DNA from: Avipropionibacterium sp050157065
Lineage (GTDB): Bacteria > Actinomycetota > Actinomycetes > Propionibacteriales > Propionibacteriaceae
Assembly (NCBI GenBank): GCA_050157065.1
Contig: CP189573.1
Reading direction: 5' to 3' (one strand)
DNA: 64,000 bases
Below are positions 1-9,196 of the stretch, piece after piece (position 1 is the first letter of the stretch; each line of letters starts with the position of its first letter). The position numbers and the translations under genes are program-made. The notes below the pieces were generated by a model. The model did not search any database. It saw nothing but the letters and a program-made list of their open reading frames with translations, and was not told where the DNA came from.

Positions 1-840
1 CTTCGCGATGTCGCCGGACCGGCCGACCGACCCGTCGGCGATCACGTGGACGTAGCGGCCCTGCGACTCGTCGAGGTAGTCCCGGCGCGCCTCGGCCACG
101 TCGGCGACCGCGGACGCCATCGGCACCGAGATGCCCAGCACGTCACGGGTGGTGTGGCTGGCGCCGCCGCCGAACCCGACGAGCACACCGGCCGCACCGG
201 TCCGCATCAGGTGCAGCGCACCCTGGTAGGTGGCACAGCCGCCGACGATCACCGGCACGTCGAGCCGGTAGATGAACTCCTTGAGGTTCAGTGGCTCGAC
301 CTCGGACGACACGTGCTCGGCCGAGACCGTCGTACCGCGGATCACGAAGAAGTCCGGGGCCGCCTGCTCGACCGTCTCGGCGAACTCGGCGGTCTGCTGG
401 GGTGACAGCGATCCCGCCACCGGGACGCCGGCGGCGCGGATCTGGTTGAGCCGTTCGGTGATCAACTCGGCCCGGATCGGCTGGGCGTAGATCTCCTGCA
501 GCCGTCGGGTGACGGTGGCCTCGTCGCTGATCCGGGCGATCTCGGCGAGCAGTGGCTCGGGGTCGTCGTACCGGGTCCACAGGCCCTCGAGGTTGAGCAC
601 ACCGAGGCCGCCCATCTTGCCCATCGCGATCGCGGTGTCGGGGCTCATGATCGAGTCCATCGGGGCGGCGATGATCGGGAAGCCGAAGCTGAGCGCGTCG
701 ATCCGCCAGTCCAGCTTGACCTCCTCGACACCACGGGTCCGGCGGGTCGGGACGATGGCCACGTCGTCGAACGCGAACGCCTGCCGGGCTCGCTTGCTGC
801 GGCCGATCTCGTGGATCCCGGAGCTGAAGGGTGGAGTCAT
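1..840 (-). CDS. guaB3: GuaB3-type IMP dehydrogenase-related protein (3' end outside window)
   Basis: The first 280 codons are present and run off the left edge of the window without a stop. The protein starts MTPPFSSGIHEIG and contains the TIM-barrel features of the IMP dehydrogenase family (VAIVPTRRTRG, IIAAPMDSIMSPD, GGLGVLNLEG, VGGCATYQGALHL, GVLVGFGGGASHTTR). It lacks the CBS pair seen in the neighbour, and the loop that carries the catalytic cysteine in true GuaB (GPGSICTT) reads GFGGGASHTT. This is the actinobacterial GuaB3 pattern, often annotated as GuaB family IMP dehydrogenase-related protein. It begins 2 nt after the guaB stop, so the two are probably one transcript. Its biochemical activity is not established by the sequence. 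Confidence 0.9.
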   Translation of the reverse strand, partial: MTPPFSSGIHEIGRSKRARQAFAFDDVAIVPTRRTRGVEEVKLDWRIDALSFGFPIIAAPMDSIMSPDTAIAMGKMGGLGVLNLEGLWTRYDDPEPLLAEIARISDEATVTRRLQEIYAQPIRAELITERLNQIRAAGVPVAGSLSPQQTAEFAETVEQAAPDFFVIRGTTVSAEHVSSEVEPLNLKEFIYRLDVPVIVGGCATYQGALHLMRTGAAGVLVGFGGGASHTTRDVLGISVPMASAVADVAEARRDYLDESQGRYVHVIADGSVGRSGDIAK

Positions 841-842
841 GA

Positions 843-2408
843 TCACCTTGGGTAGTTGGGTGCTTCGACGGTCATCTGGATGTCGTGCGGATGCGATTCT
901 CGCAGACCGCTGGAGGTGATCCGGACGAACTTGCCGCGCCGCTGCAGTTCGGGGATGGTCGGCGACCCGGTGTAGAACATCGCCTGCCGCAGCCCACCGA
1001 CCAGTTGGTACGCCACCGCGGCGAGCGGGCCGCGGTACGGGACCTGGCCCTCGATGCCCTCGGGGACGAGCTTGTCGTCGGTGGTGACGTCGGACTGGAA
1101 GTAGCGGTCCTTGCTGTACGACCCGCGCCGGCCCCGGGTCGCCATGGCACCCAGCGACCCCATCCCCCGGTACGACTTGTACTGCTTGCCGTTGATGAAG
1201 ACCAGGTCGCCGGGCGACTCGTCGCAGCCGGCCAGCAGCGAACCCAACATCACCGAGTCGGCACCCGCGACGATCGCCTTCGCGATGTCGCCGGAGTACT
1301 GCAGGCCGCCGTCACCGATCACCGGGACCCCGGCGGGACGACAGGCCTGGGCGGCGTTCCAGATCGCGGTGACCTGCGGGACGCCGACCCCGGAGACCAC
1401 CCGGGTGGTGCAGATCGAGCCGGGCCCGACGCCGACCTTGACGCCGTCGGCGCCGGCCTCGACCAGCGCCTTCGCGCCTTCGTAGGTGGCGACGTTGCCG
1501 CCGATGATGTCGACGTCGCGGACCGACGGCTCGGCCTTCAGCCGCTTGATCATGTCGATCACGCCGCGGGCGTGGCCGTTCGCGGTGTCGACCACGAGCA
1601 GGTCGACGCCTTCGGCCACCAGCGCCATCGCGCGCTCCCACGCGTCACCGAAGAAGCCGAGCGCGGCACCGACCCGGAGCCGCCCCTGGGCGTCCTTGTT
1701 GGCGTGCGGGAACTGGCCCGACTTCACGAAGTCCTTGAGGGTGATCAGGCCCTTGAGCCGCCCCTGGTCGTCGACCAGCGGCAGCTTCTCGATCTTGTGC
1801 TGGGCGAGCAGGGCGTACGCGTCGTCCCTGGCTATGCCGACCGGGCCGGTCACCAGCGGCGTCCGGGTCATCACGTCGCCGACCAGGCGGGACGCGTCGG
1901 TCTCGAAGCGCATGTCGCGGTTGGTGACGATGCCGACCAGCTTGTTGTCGGCGTCGACGACCGGGACCCCGCTGATCCGGTAGGTGCCGCACAGCTCGTC
2001 GGCCTCGCCGATGGTGCGATCGGCGGTGATCGTGATCGGCTCGTCGACCATCCCGGCCTCGGACCGCTTCACCACGTCGACCTGGGCGGCCTGGTCCTCG
2101 ATGGACAGGTTGCGGTGCAGGATGCCGAGGCCGCCCTCGCGGGCCATCGCGATCGCCATCCGCGACTCGGTGACGGTGTCCATCGCCGAGCTCAGCAACG
2201 GGATGCGGCTGTTGATCCGCTTCGAGATGCGGGTCGAGGTGTCGGCGTCGGAGGGGATGACGTCGGTCTCGCCGGGCAGCAGCAGCACGTCGTCGTAGGT
2301 CAACCCCAGCGCCGCGAAGGGTCCGGGCACGCCGGAGGCAGCGAGCTCGGGCGGTCCGTCGTGGGAGGATGCGGTGGTGGCAGGGGGCGATGTGAGATCG
2401 CGGTCCAC
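843..2408 (-). CDS. guaB: Inosine-5'-monophosphate dehydrogenase
   Basis: This enzyme oxidises IMP to XMP with NAD+, the committed step of guanine nucleotide synthesis. About 521 residues match the usual bacterial length. The order is an N-terminal barrel segment (LTYDDVLLLPGETDV), two CBS motifs at about 120-230 (MVDEPITI to TLKDFVKSGQFP), then the catalytic barrel with the cysteine loop GPGSICTTR (Cys about 333) and the flap region with SYRGMGSLGAM. An upstream in-frame TTG at 2414 would sit one base from the AAAGG ribosome binding site; the GTG at 2408 is 7 nt away and is preferred. A TAGTAT -10 box (minus strand, 2463-2468) lies about 55 nt upstream. It is followed immediately by guaB3 and diverges from the gene at 2521. 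Confidence 0.96.
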   Translation of the reverse strand: MDRDLTSPPATTASSHDGPPELAASGVPGPFAALGLTYDDVLLLPGETDVIPSDADTSTRISKRINSRIPLLSSAMDTVTESRMAIAMAREGGLGILHRNLSIEDQAAQVDVVKRSEAGMVDEPITITADRTIGEADELCGTYRISGVPVVDADNKLVGIVTNRDMRFETDASRLVGDVMTRTPLVTGPVGIARDDAYALLAQHKIEKLPLVDDQGRLKGLITLKDFVKSGQFPHANKDAQGRLRVGAALGFFGDAWERAMALVAEGVDLLVVDTANGHARGVIDMIKRLKAEPSVRDVDIIGGNVATYEGAKALVEAGADGVKVGVGPGSICTTRVVSGVGVPQVTAIWNAAQACRPAGVPVIGDGGLQYSGDIAKAIVAGADSVMLGSLLAGCDESPGDLVFINGKQYKSYRGMGSLGAMATRGRRGSYSKDRYFQSDVTTDDKLVPEGIEGQVPYRGPLAAVAYQLVGGLRQAMFYTGSPTIPELQRRGKFVRITSSGLRESHPHDIQMTVEAPNYPR

Positions 2409-2462
2409 GGACAAGCCTTTCGTTGCTGCCGGACACAGCCCGACGCGGGTCCGGACCCCTCC

Positions 2463-2468
2463 ATACTA
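2463..2468 (-). promoter_or_regulatory. Candidate -10 box of guaB
   Basis: Minus-strand TAGTAT about 55 nt before the preferred guaB start. It gives a leader of about 48 nt containing the AAAGG ribosome binding site. No convincing -35 was seen. Confidence 0.4.
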
Positions 2469-2507
2469 TGCCCGCGTTCCAGCCGCGGGTTTCGCCCCGA
2501 GCCGGCG

Positions 2508-2513
2508 TACGAT
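2508..2513 (+). promoter_or_regulatory. -10 box for a leaderless transcript of the 2521 gene
   Basis: TACGAT ends 7 nt before the ATG at 2521, matching the TANNNT rule seen at several other genes in the window. Transcription would start at the initiator codon. Confidence 0.5.
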
Positions 2514-2520
2514 CATCCTC

Positions 2521-3993
2521 ATGCCAGCCGAGCAGACCACCACCGCCGTGGACGCGACCCTCGCCCGATTCACCACGATCGGCCCGGCCGACCACAAGGC
2601 GCGGACGGACGTCGTCACCGACTGGAAGCAGCTGGTCGGCGACGACCCGGATGCCCTGCGGGTGCTGTACGAGCACTACTTCGCCACCGTGCACCGGTTG
2701 CTGGGACACACAGACGCAGCGGGCGGCCTGGATGGGGTGGCCGGCCACGTGTTCGTCTGCACCTTCGCCTCCGGCCGGTACCTCGACCGGGCCCGCCCAC
2801 TCGCCTGGCAGTTGCTGATGGCCGGTGACGCCGAGCACCGGGCGATGCTGGCCGAGGCGATGGCCCGGCCCGATGAGGTCGTCACCGAGCAGCACCTGCG
2901 CACCGAGTCAGGACGCTGGGGCGACATCCCGACCTCGATGCTGGAGCTCTACTACTGGCACGCCCCCTTTGGGGCGGAGACCGACGCGGTGCAGGCCGAC
3001 ATCACACACCTGCTCCCCGACCTGTTCAGCACCTTTCCCGAGCAGGACAGCCGCGTCCTGGTGGGCCTGCTCGGCGAACACCCCGATCTGGTCGAGGTCG
3101 CCGCCCGGATCATCGGCCACCACCTGCAGTTGGATCAAGCACGTGGTGAGGGGCTGCTGAAGGTCCTGGCCCTCGACATGCTGGGGCGGCACGCACGCCG
3201 GTCCGACCCACTGCACCGGCACGCCACCGACATCCTCGCCAGCGTGCTGGACGGAATCGATGCCTGGCCGGACGAGACGGTGACGCGGTTCGTCCGACGC
3301 TTCGTCGACTACCCGCTCGGCCTTCTCCCGAAGGCATCCGACGATACCGACGAGGTGGCCGACAAGCGCCGCCGCGCCGTGCAGCAGGTCGCCGTGTCGG
3401 CCGCGAACCGCAAGGCGTTGACCTTGATCAACAAGCGGCTGCCGAAGGCCCACCGGGAGCCGGTGACAGCGTTGCTGGACGAGGCCACCGAGTACAAGAA
3501 GCGGCCGAAGGTGTTCCCGATCCCGGGGCCGAAGGAGAACCGGTTCGCCGACCTCGGGCTGAAACTGCTGGTGATCGAGGAACTCATGTACCGGCAGGGA
3601 ATCCTCGAGCCGAAGTTCGACGTACGCGACTTCGCCCGCGAGTACGACAAGCGCGAGATCTCGGTGGAGGATGACGGCTACAAGCCGATCCCGGAGGTGC
3701 AGCGCTACTTCAAGCACCTGCCGATCCCCGACGAGCTGCTCGCCAAGGTCGAACGACTGCACCAGTCCAGCGGCCTCGACGGTGGTGCGGAGTTCATGCG
3801 ACAGCTGCACCCGTTCTGGGACCCGGGGATGGGTGACGAGGCGATCAAGGTCACCAACAAGGCTGTCGACGACCTGGCCCTGCTGCCCAACCTGACCTTG
3901 ATCTCCGGCCTCGAGAACAGCCGCCCCAGCAAGAAACTACTGACCGCCCTCGCCGACCACGGCATCAAGCTGGTGGACGAGGAGTCCGCCTGA
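2521..3993 (+). CDS. Uncharacterised 490-residue protein with DUF6892-like C-terminus
   Basis: The open frame extends upstream into guaB, but the ATG at 2521 is preferred because a TACGAT -10 box ends 7 nt before it and the upstream codons overlap the divergent gene. The protein is soluble, with no signal peptide or membrane segment. Residues about 1-300 are alpha-helical and Leu/Ala rich, possibly HEAT-like. The C-terminal part from about 340 (FADLGLKLLVIEELMYRQG, then KFDVRDFAREYDKREI and PNLTLISGLENSRPSKKLL) resembles the domain I know as DUF6892; this is from memory and is not a search result. I see no catalytic motif. It diverges from guaB and is convergent with the aminotransferase gene. 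Function unknown. Confidence 0.75.
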   Translation: MPAEQTTTAVDATLARFTTIGPADHKARTDVVTDWKQLVGDDPDALRVLYEHYFATVHRLLGHTDAAGGLDGVAGHVFVCTFASGRYLDRARPLAWQLLMAGDAEHRAMLAEAMARPDEVVTEQHLRTESGRWGDIPTSMLELYYWHAPFGAETDAVQADITHLLPDLFSTFPEQDSRVLVGLLGEHPDLVEVAARIIGHHLQLDQARGEGLLKVLALDMLGRHARRSDPLHRHATDILASVLDGIDAWPDETVTRFVRRFVDYPLGLLPKASDDTDEVADKRRRAVQQVAVSAANRKALTLINKRLPKAHREPVTALLDEATEYKKRPKVFPIPGPKENRFADLGLKLLVIEELMYRQGILEPKFDVRDFAREYDKREISVEDDGYKPIPEVQRYFKHLPIPDELLAKVERLHQSSGLDGGAEFMRQLHPFWDPGMGDEAIKVTNKAVDDLALLPNLTLISGLENSRPSKKLLTALADHGIKLVDEESA

Positions 3994-4028
3994 CGGCCCC
4001 CTCCTGCACGGTCAGTTCGGGCGTACGG

Positions 4029-5177
4029 TCAGCGGCCCTTGACGGCACGTACGGCGCGGTCGATCACCTCGTCCAGCACGACCGGCGAGGTCGCGAAATT
4101 GATCCGGACGAACTGTTCGCCGCCGCTGCCGAACGAGGCGCCCTGTGAGAAGGCGACCTTGCCCTTCGTACGGAAGAAGGCACTCGGGTCGGCCACTCCG
4201 AGGGCACTGCAGTCAACCCAGGCGAGGTAGGTCGCCTGACCGGGGACCGACGTCAGCTGCGGTAGCTCGGCGGCAAGTCGATCATGGAGGTGGACCCGGT
4301 TGCCCTCGATCTCGCGGCACACCTGGTCGAGCCACTCGCGCCCCTGGGACAGTGCCGTGCGGTGGGCGACCAGGCCGAAGTACGAGGCGCTGTGGGTGAC
4401 CTCATCGGTCAGGGTGCGCAGGAGTTCCCCGGTCTGCGGGGTGCCGAATGCCAGCGCCGCCTTGAGCCCGGCAAGGTTCCATGCCTTGGACGCCGAGGTG
4501 ACCGTGATCGAACGCCCCTCCGGGTCGACGGTCAGCCAAGGCACGAACGTGTCGGCCGGTGTGACCAGCGGTGAGTGGATCTCGTCGGACACCACGGCGA
4601 CGCCGTGGGCGTTCGCGAGCTCGGCGACGGTGGCCAGTTCCTCCCGGGTGTGCACGGTGCCGGTCGGGTTGTGCGGGTTGCACAGCAGGTACGCGGTCGG
4701 CTTGGGCCCGTCGGCACCGGCGAAGGCGCGCTCCATGGCTGCCAGGTCGAGCCGCCAGTCGGCGCCGAGCGGCACTTCGAGGATCTCGCGGTCGACCCAC
4801 GGCAGGTATCCGTAGAAGCAGTTGTAGACGGGGTTGTTGATCACCACGTGGTCACCCGGCGCGGTCAGCAGCTCGAGGCTCCGGGCCACCCCCTGCATCA
4901 CGTCGGGCATCACGACCGAATCGCGCAGCGTCGGCCGCCAGCCCCACCGCCAGTGGGCGAAGTCGGCGAACGCCTCGTCGCAGCCGACGGCGCCGAGTGG
5001 GTAGCCCGTGTCACCGCTGCTCATGGCGTCGACGATCACCTGCTGCACGGCCCGGGGCGGCCGGACGTCCATCTCGGCGACCCAGGCCGGCAGCACGTCC
5101 GGACCGTAGGTCGTCCACTTCAGGCTGGTCCGCTGTTGCAGTTCGGTCGGGTCGATGTCGAAGATCGGTGCGCTCAC
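4029..5177 (-). CDS. PLP-dependent aminotransferase/beta C-S lyase of the MalY/PatB type
   Basis: A 382-residue fold-type I PLP enzyme. The N-terminus (FDIDPTELQQRTSLKWTTYG, LPAWVAEMDV) and the block CNPHNPTGTVHTREEL are typical of the MalY/PatB group, which cleaves cystathionine or cysteine and in some species also modulates maltose regulation. The Schiff-base lysine is in SASKAWNLAGLK (Lys231); the aspartate of VVSDEIHSPL contacts the pyridine nitrogen, and a late arginine in QFVRINFA should bind the carboxylate. The GTG start is supported by a TAGCCT box ending 7 nt upstream. Whether the substrate is cystathionine or another amino acid cannot be told. It stands alone, with a DUF559 gene upstream on the same strand. 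Confidence 0.85.
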   Translation of the reverse strand: MSAPIFDIDPTELQQRTSLKWTTYGPDVLPAWVAEMDVRPPRAVQQVIVDAMSSGDTGYPLGAVGCDEAFADFAHWRWGWRPTLRDSVVMPDVMQGVARSLELLTAPGDHVVINNPVYNCFYGYLPWVDREILEVPLGADWRLDLAAMERAFAGADGPKPTAYLLCNPHNPTGTVHTREELATVAELANAHGVAVVSDEIHSPLVTPADTFVPWLTVDPEGRSITVTSASKAWNLAGLKAALAFGTPQTGELLRTLTDEVTHSASYFGLVAHRTALSQGREWLDQVCREIEGNRVHLHDRLAAELPQLTSVPGQATYLAWVDCSALGVADPSAFFRTKGKVAFSQGASFGSGGEQFVRINFATSPVVLDEVIDRAVRAVKGR

Positions 5178-5184
5178 CGACCCA

Positions 5185-5190
5185 AGGCTA
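5185..5190 (-). promoter_or_regulatory. -10 box for leaderless malY-like gene
   Basis: Minus-strand TAGCCT ends 7 nt before the GTG initiator at 5177, leaving no room for a Shine-Dalgarno sequence. Confidence 0.5.
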
Positions 5191-5209
5191 GCGCCGGCCC
5201 AACCTCGCC

Positions 5210-5271
5210 GATCCGCCTCCAGTGGGTCGAAACGCGCTCAACGGCCTGATTCGGGCGGCTGGAGGCGGATC
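5210..5271. repeat. Inverted repeat between the DUF559 gene and the aminotransferase gene
   Basis: Arms GATCCGCCTCCAG (5210-5222) and CTGGAGGCGGATC (5259-5271) are perfect 13-bp complements separated by 36 bp. The right arm lies inside the last codons of the DUF559 gene. It may fold in that gene's mRNA as a weak terminator; no T-tract follows. Confidence 0.45.
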
Positions 5272-6152
5272 CGCGGGCTTTGACGAATTCGGACCAGGCC
5301 CATGATCAGGTCAGTCACCTCGTCGGCGTGGTTCACCAGCTGGCGCCAGGTCACGCGGATCACGTGCCATCGGGCGGCCGCGAGCTGAAGGTCACGCCAC
5401 CGGTCGTTCTCGAACGCGGCGCGCGATGAATGGAATTCCCACCCGTCGAACTCGATCACCGTGCGGGACGGTCGGTGAACCACGTCCACCGTGGCCCTGA
5501 ACTCACCATGGGTCAGGGTCACGTTGGTGGCCCAGTGAGTCAGTCCGGCTCGGCGGAGCAGCTGATGGCCGGCCCGTTCGGTCGGCGACCACGGCAGATC
5601 CCGCGAGTCACGCAGGACAGATCTGCGCAAGGCATTGCCGGGTCGATTCGGGGTCAGCGCCAGGGCGTGATGAAGCGCCTCCAACGGGATACCGCGCCGC
5701 AGCGCTTCGTCGACGGCGACCGACCCCAGCGTGGGCAGGAGATCGAGCGTGGTCAGGCTCGCGCAGGTCCGGTGAATGGTGCCGGAGGTGACGATCAGTT
5801 CCGGAGGGACCGATCCTCGGAGCCAGGTGAACCCGGAAGGGCAGACGCGAGTGCCACCGGATCGATAGGCGGCGACGACGTCGGGGCTCACCTTCCATCC
5901 GATCAGATGAGCCGCCCCGGCGCCCGCCACGACCGCATCCGGGTCGACCAGTCGCAACGCTGTCAGTCTGGTCTCGATGGCAGTTGCCGCAGCAGCCAGG
6001 GCATAGGCGCCCGGCAGTACCCGTCGCACCTCACGGCGTCGGGCCATGCCCTGGAGAACATGGGCAAGCTCTGGATCCCGGCCCGCGTGGATCACCTTCT
6101 GGTGCGCCAGCAGCTCCAGCACCTGGGCCCTGCGTCGACTGATTCTCGTCAT
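5238..6152 (-). CDS. DUF559 (Vsr-like) domain protein with AbiEi-like N-terminus
   Basis: The ATG at 6152 (MTRISRRRAQVLELL) gives 304 residues; the frame stays open upstream but looks non-coding there. The N-terminal third (winged-helix style, then VRRVLPGAYALA) resembles AbiEi-type antitoxin proteins. The C-terminal about 100 residues (TLTHGEFRATVDVVHRPSRT, VIEFDGWEFHSSR, NDRWRDLQLAAARWHVIRVTW) are the DUF559 domain, a relative of Vsr endonucleases, with acidic residues in RATVDVV and VIEFDG as plausible metal ligands. Such proteins are very common in actinomycetes as scattered single copies, and no partner toxin gene is adjacent. A nuclease role is inferred from fold only. Confidence 0.8.
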   Translation of the reverse strand: MTRISRRRAQVLELLAHQKVIHAGRDPELAHVLQGMARRREVRRVLPGAYALAAAATAIETRLTALRLVDPDAVVAGAGAAHLIGWKVSPDVVAAYRSGGTRVCPSGFTWLRGSVPPELIVTSGTIHRTCASLTTLDLLPTLGSVAVDEALRRGIPLEALHHALALTPNRPGNALRRSVLRDSRDLPWSPTERAGHQLLRRAGLTHWATNVTLTHGEFRATVDVVHRPSRTVIEFDGWEFHSSRAAFENDRWRDLQLAAARWHVIRVTWRQLVNHADEVTDLIMGLVRIRQSPRIRLQPPESGR

Positions 6153-6354
6153 GTGGAGACAGTGGGACGCCGTCTCGGCCATGTTTCCTGCGGCAGCTTC
6201 GCCTGTGGAGGATGCTGCCCGACCCGTCAGGTGATGTGGACAACCTCGCCAGATCCGCCCGCCGTGCGTCAATCGGGTTGCCCAACGCCGATTTGCGGCA
6301 CTGGCGGCGGGATTCCGAGGTATCCACGGCGACGTGTGGCCTCGGGACGCAGAA

Positions 6355-6384
6355 CGACCCCGGCACCGTGTGGTGCCGAGGTCG
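6355..6384 (-). terminator. Probable terminator of groL
   Basis: CGACCCCGGCACC (6355-6367) pairs with GGTGCCGAGGTCG (6372-6384) across a 4-nt loop, with one mismatch, about 50 bp past the groL stop. Only a weak T-run follows on the minus strand. The rest of 6153-6433 shows nothing else recognisable. Confidence 0.55.
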
Positions 6385-6433
6385 TCCCGTCAAGCGGTTC
6401 AACTGCCGATCGGTCGGATCGACGAAGCGGAGG

Positions 6434-8035
<1,602 letters not shown>

Positions 8036-8047
8036 GGATTCAGTTCC

Positions 8048-8344
8048 TTACTTGGAGACGACGGCGAGGATGTCGCGCGCGTTGAGCAGGAGCAGGTCCT
8101 TGCCGTCGTACTTGACCTCGGTGCCGCCGTACTTGGAGAAGATGACGGTGTCGCCCTCGGCGACGTCCATGGGCACGCGAGCGCCCTTGTCGTCGACGCG
8201 GCCCGGGCCGATGGACAGGACCTTGCCCTCCTGCGGCTTCTCCTGGGCGGTGTCGGGAATCACCAGGCCGGAAGCAGTCGTCTGCTCGGCCTCGAGCGGC
8301 TCAACGAGGACGCGGTCCTCGAGCGGCTTGATCGTGACAGCCAC
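8048..8344 (-). CDS. groS: 10-kDa co-chaperonin GroES
   Basis: The GTG at 8344 gives 98 residues (VAVTIKPLEDRVLVEPLEAEQ), the standard GroES length, and is preceded by a good AAAGGGG ribosome binding site at about 8351-8358; the longer open frame upstream has no such signal. The mobile-loop region (QTTASGLVIPDTAQEKPQ) and the roof segment (GPGRVDDKGARVPM, EGDTVIFSKYGGTEVKYDG) are intact. It caps the GroEL ring during folding. It is the first gene of groS-groL, with two CIRCE sites 80-150 bp upstream. Confidence 0.97.
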   Translation of the reverse strand: MAVTIKPLEDRVLVEPLEAEQTTASGLVIPDTAQEKPQEGKVLSIGPGRVDDKGARVPMDVAEGDTVIFSKYGGTEVKYDGKDLLLLNARDILAVVSK

Positions 8345-8422
8345 GTTCAAACCCCTTTCATCAGTGTCAGGTTTCGGTTCGTTGTCGTGGCCGGGGCGTC
8401 GTCGCGGGTGCCGTCCCTGCCA

Positions 8423-8449
8423 TTGGCACACTCATGGGGAGAGTGCCAA
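8423..8449. promoter_or_regulatory. CIRCE operator, proximal copy
   Basis: TTGGCACAC, 9 bp, GAGTGCCAA: arms and spacing of the HrcA-binding CIRCE element (consensus TTAGCACTC-N9-GAGTGCTAA). The right arm fits well and the left arm has substitutions. Confidence 0.85.
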
Positions 8450-8468
8450 CTCCGAATCTATGCGGCCG

Positions 8469-8495
8469 CTAGCACTCGGTCAAGCCGAGTGCCAA
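8469..8495. promoter_or_regulatory. CIRCE operator, distal copy
   Basis: CTAGCACTC, 9 bp, GAGTGCCAA: a closer match to the CIRCE consensus than the proximal copy, centred 46 bp away from it. The pair implies two HrcA dimers on one promoter. Confidence 0.88.
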
Positions 8496-8647
8496 CGATT
8501 CCGGTAGGCGGCCGCAACCGTCGACGCGATGGCACGACGCCCTGGCGTCCCGGTTGTCCACAGGCGGGCCGCTGACCAGGCTGTGTCAGCCCCGATGCAG
8601 CGCTTGGATCGAGGCCGTGAGCGGGGAGGCGGACTACGATGACTGGC

Positions 8648-9063
8648 ATGGGATCCGAGGTGCTCGGTCTGCCACATGGGGGCCGCTGACGCGAGCCGAC
8701 TTGGCATCGATGCCCGATGACGGGCACCGATACGAACTCGTGGACGGGTCGCTCATCGTGACACCCGCGCCACGGGTCGAGCGAGAGCTGGTGGCTGCAC
8801 CGTTGCTGGCGGTGGAGGTGCTCTCGCCGTCCACCCGAGGGGTCGACCGGGTCTTGAAGAAGGACCGTCTGGAGCGCTCGGGCTGTGCCCACTACTGGGG
8901 CTGTGCCCACTACTGGGCGATCGACCCCGAGAAGCCGTCGATCACCGCGTGGACGTTGACAGGCGGCACGTACCTGCAGACCGAGCATGCGGAAGGCCAA
9001 GCTGTCTTCACGACGACCGAGCCCGTCGTCGTACGTCTGGCGCCGTCCGACCTCATCGATTGA
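8648..9063 (+). pseudogene. Decayed Uma2 (DUF820) family gene
   Basis: The reading frame from ATG 8648 (MGSEVLGLPHGG) loses register at the run of Gs near 8680-8687: one missing base separates it from the frame that continues PLTRADLASMPDDGHRYELVDG. That frame has the Uma2 start (RYELVDGSLIVTPAP) and end (APLLAVEVLSPSTRGVDRVLKKDRL, HYWAIDPEKPS), but the middle of about 60-70 residues that normally separates them, including the PD-(D/E)xK aspartate region, is missing. An 18-bp direct duplication at 8881-8916 doubles the CAHYWG segment. Three lesions make a functional product unlikely. A TACGAT box ends 7 nt before the ATG. Confidence 0.8.
8881..8916 (+). repeat. 18-bp perfect tandem duplication
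   Basis: GGCTGTGCCCACTACTGG occurs twice head to tail inside the Uma2 remnant, duplicating six residues in frame. Replication slippage is the likely origin. Confidence 0.95.
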
Positions 9064-9196
9064 CCTGCGCCCAAGGGCTTCACTCGCAGCCAAGGGCACT
9101 ATCGTCAGCGGTAAGCCATCCGCTGCGGCCCGACAGGTGCGTCTGTGACAAGCCTCTACCCGAGCGGGAAGTCACTCATGCTTCCTGGGGTTCGTC

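Noticed and set aside
2463..2469. CATACTATG as a shared bidirectional -10 for guaB and the 2521 gene
   Set aside because: The plus-strand gene has a better-placed TACGAT ending 7 nt before its ATG, so only the minus-strand reading was kept.
5210..5271. Inverted repeat as a third copy of palindrome family A or B
   Set aside because: Its arms share no sequence with either family, and one arm is coding; kept only as a minor repeat.
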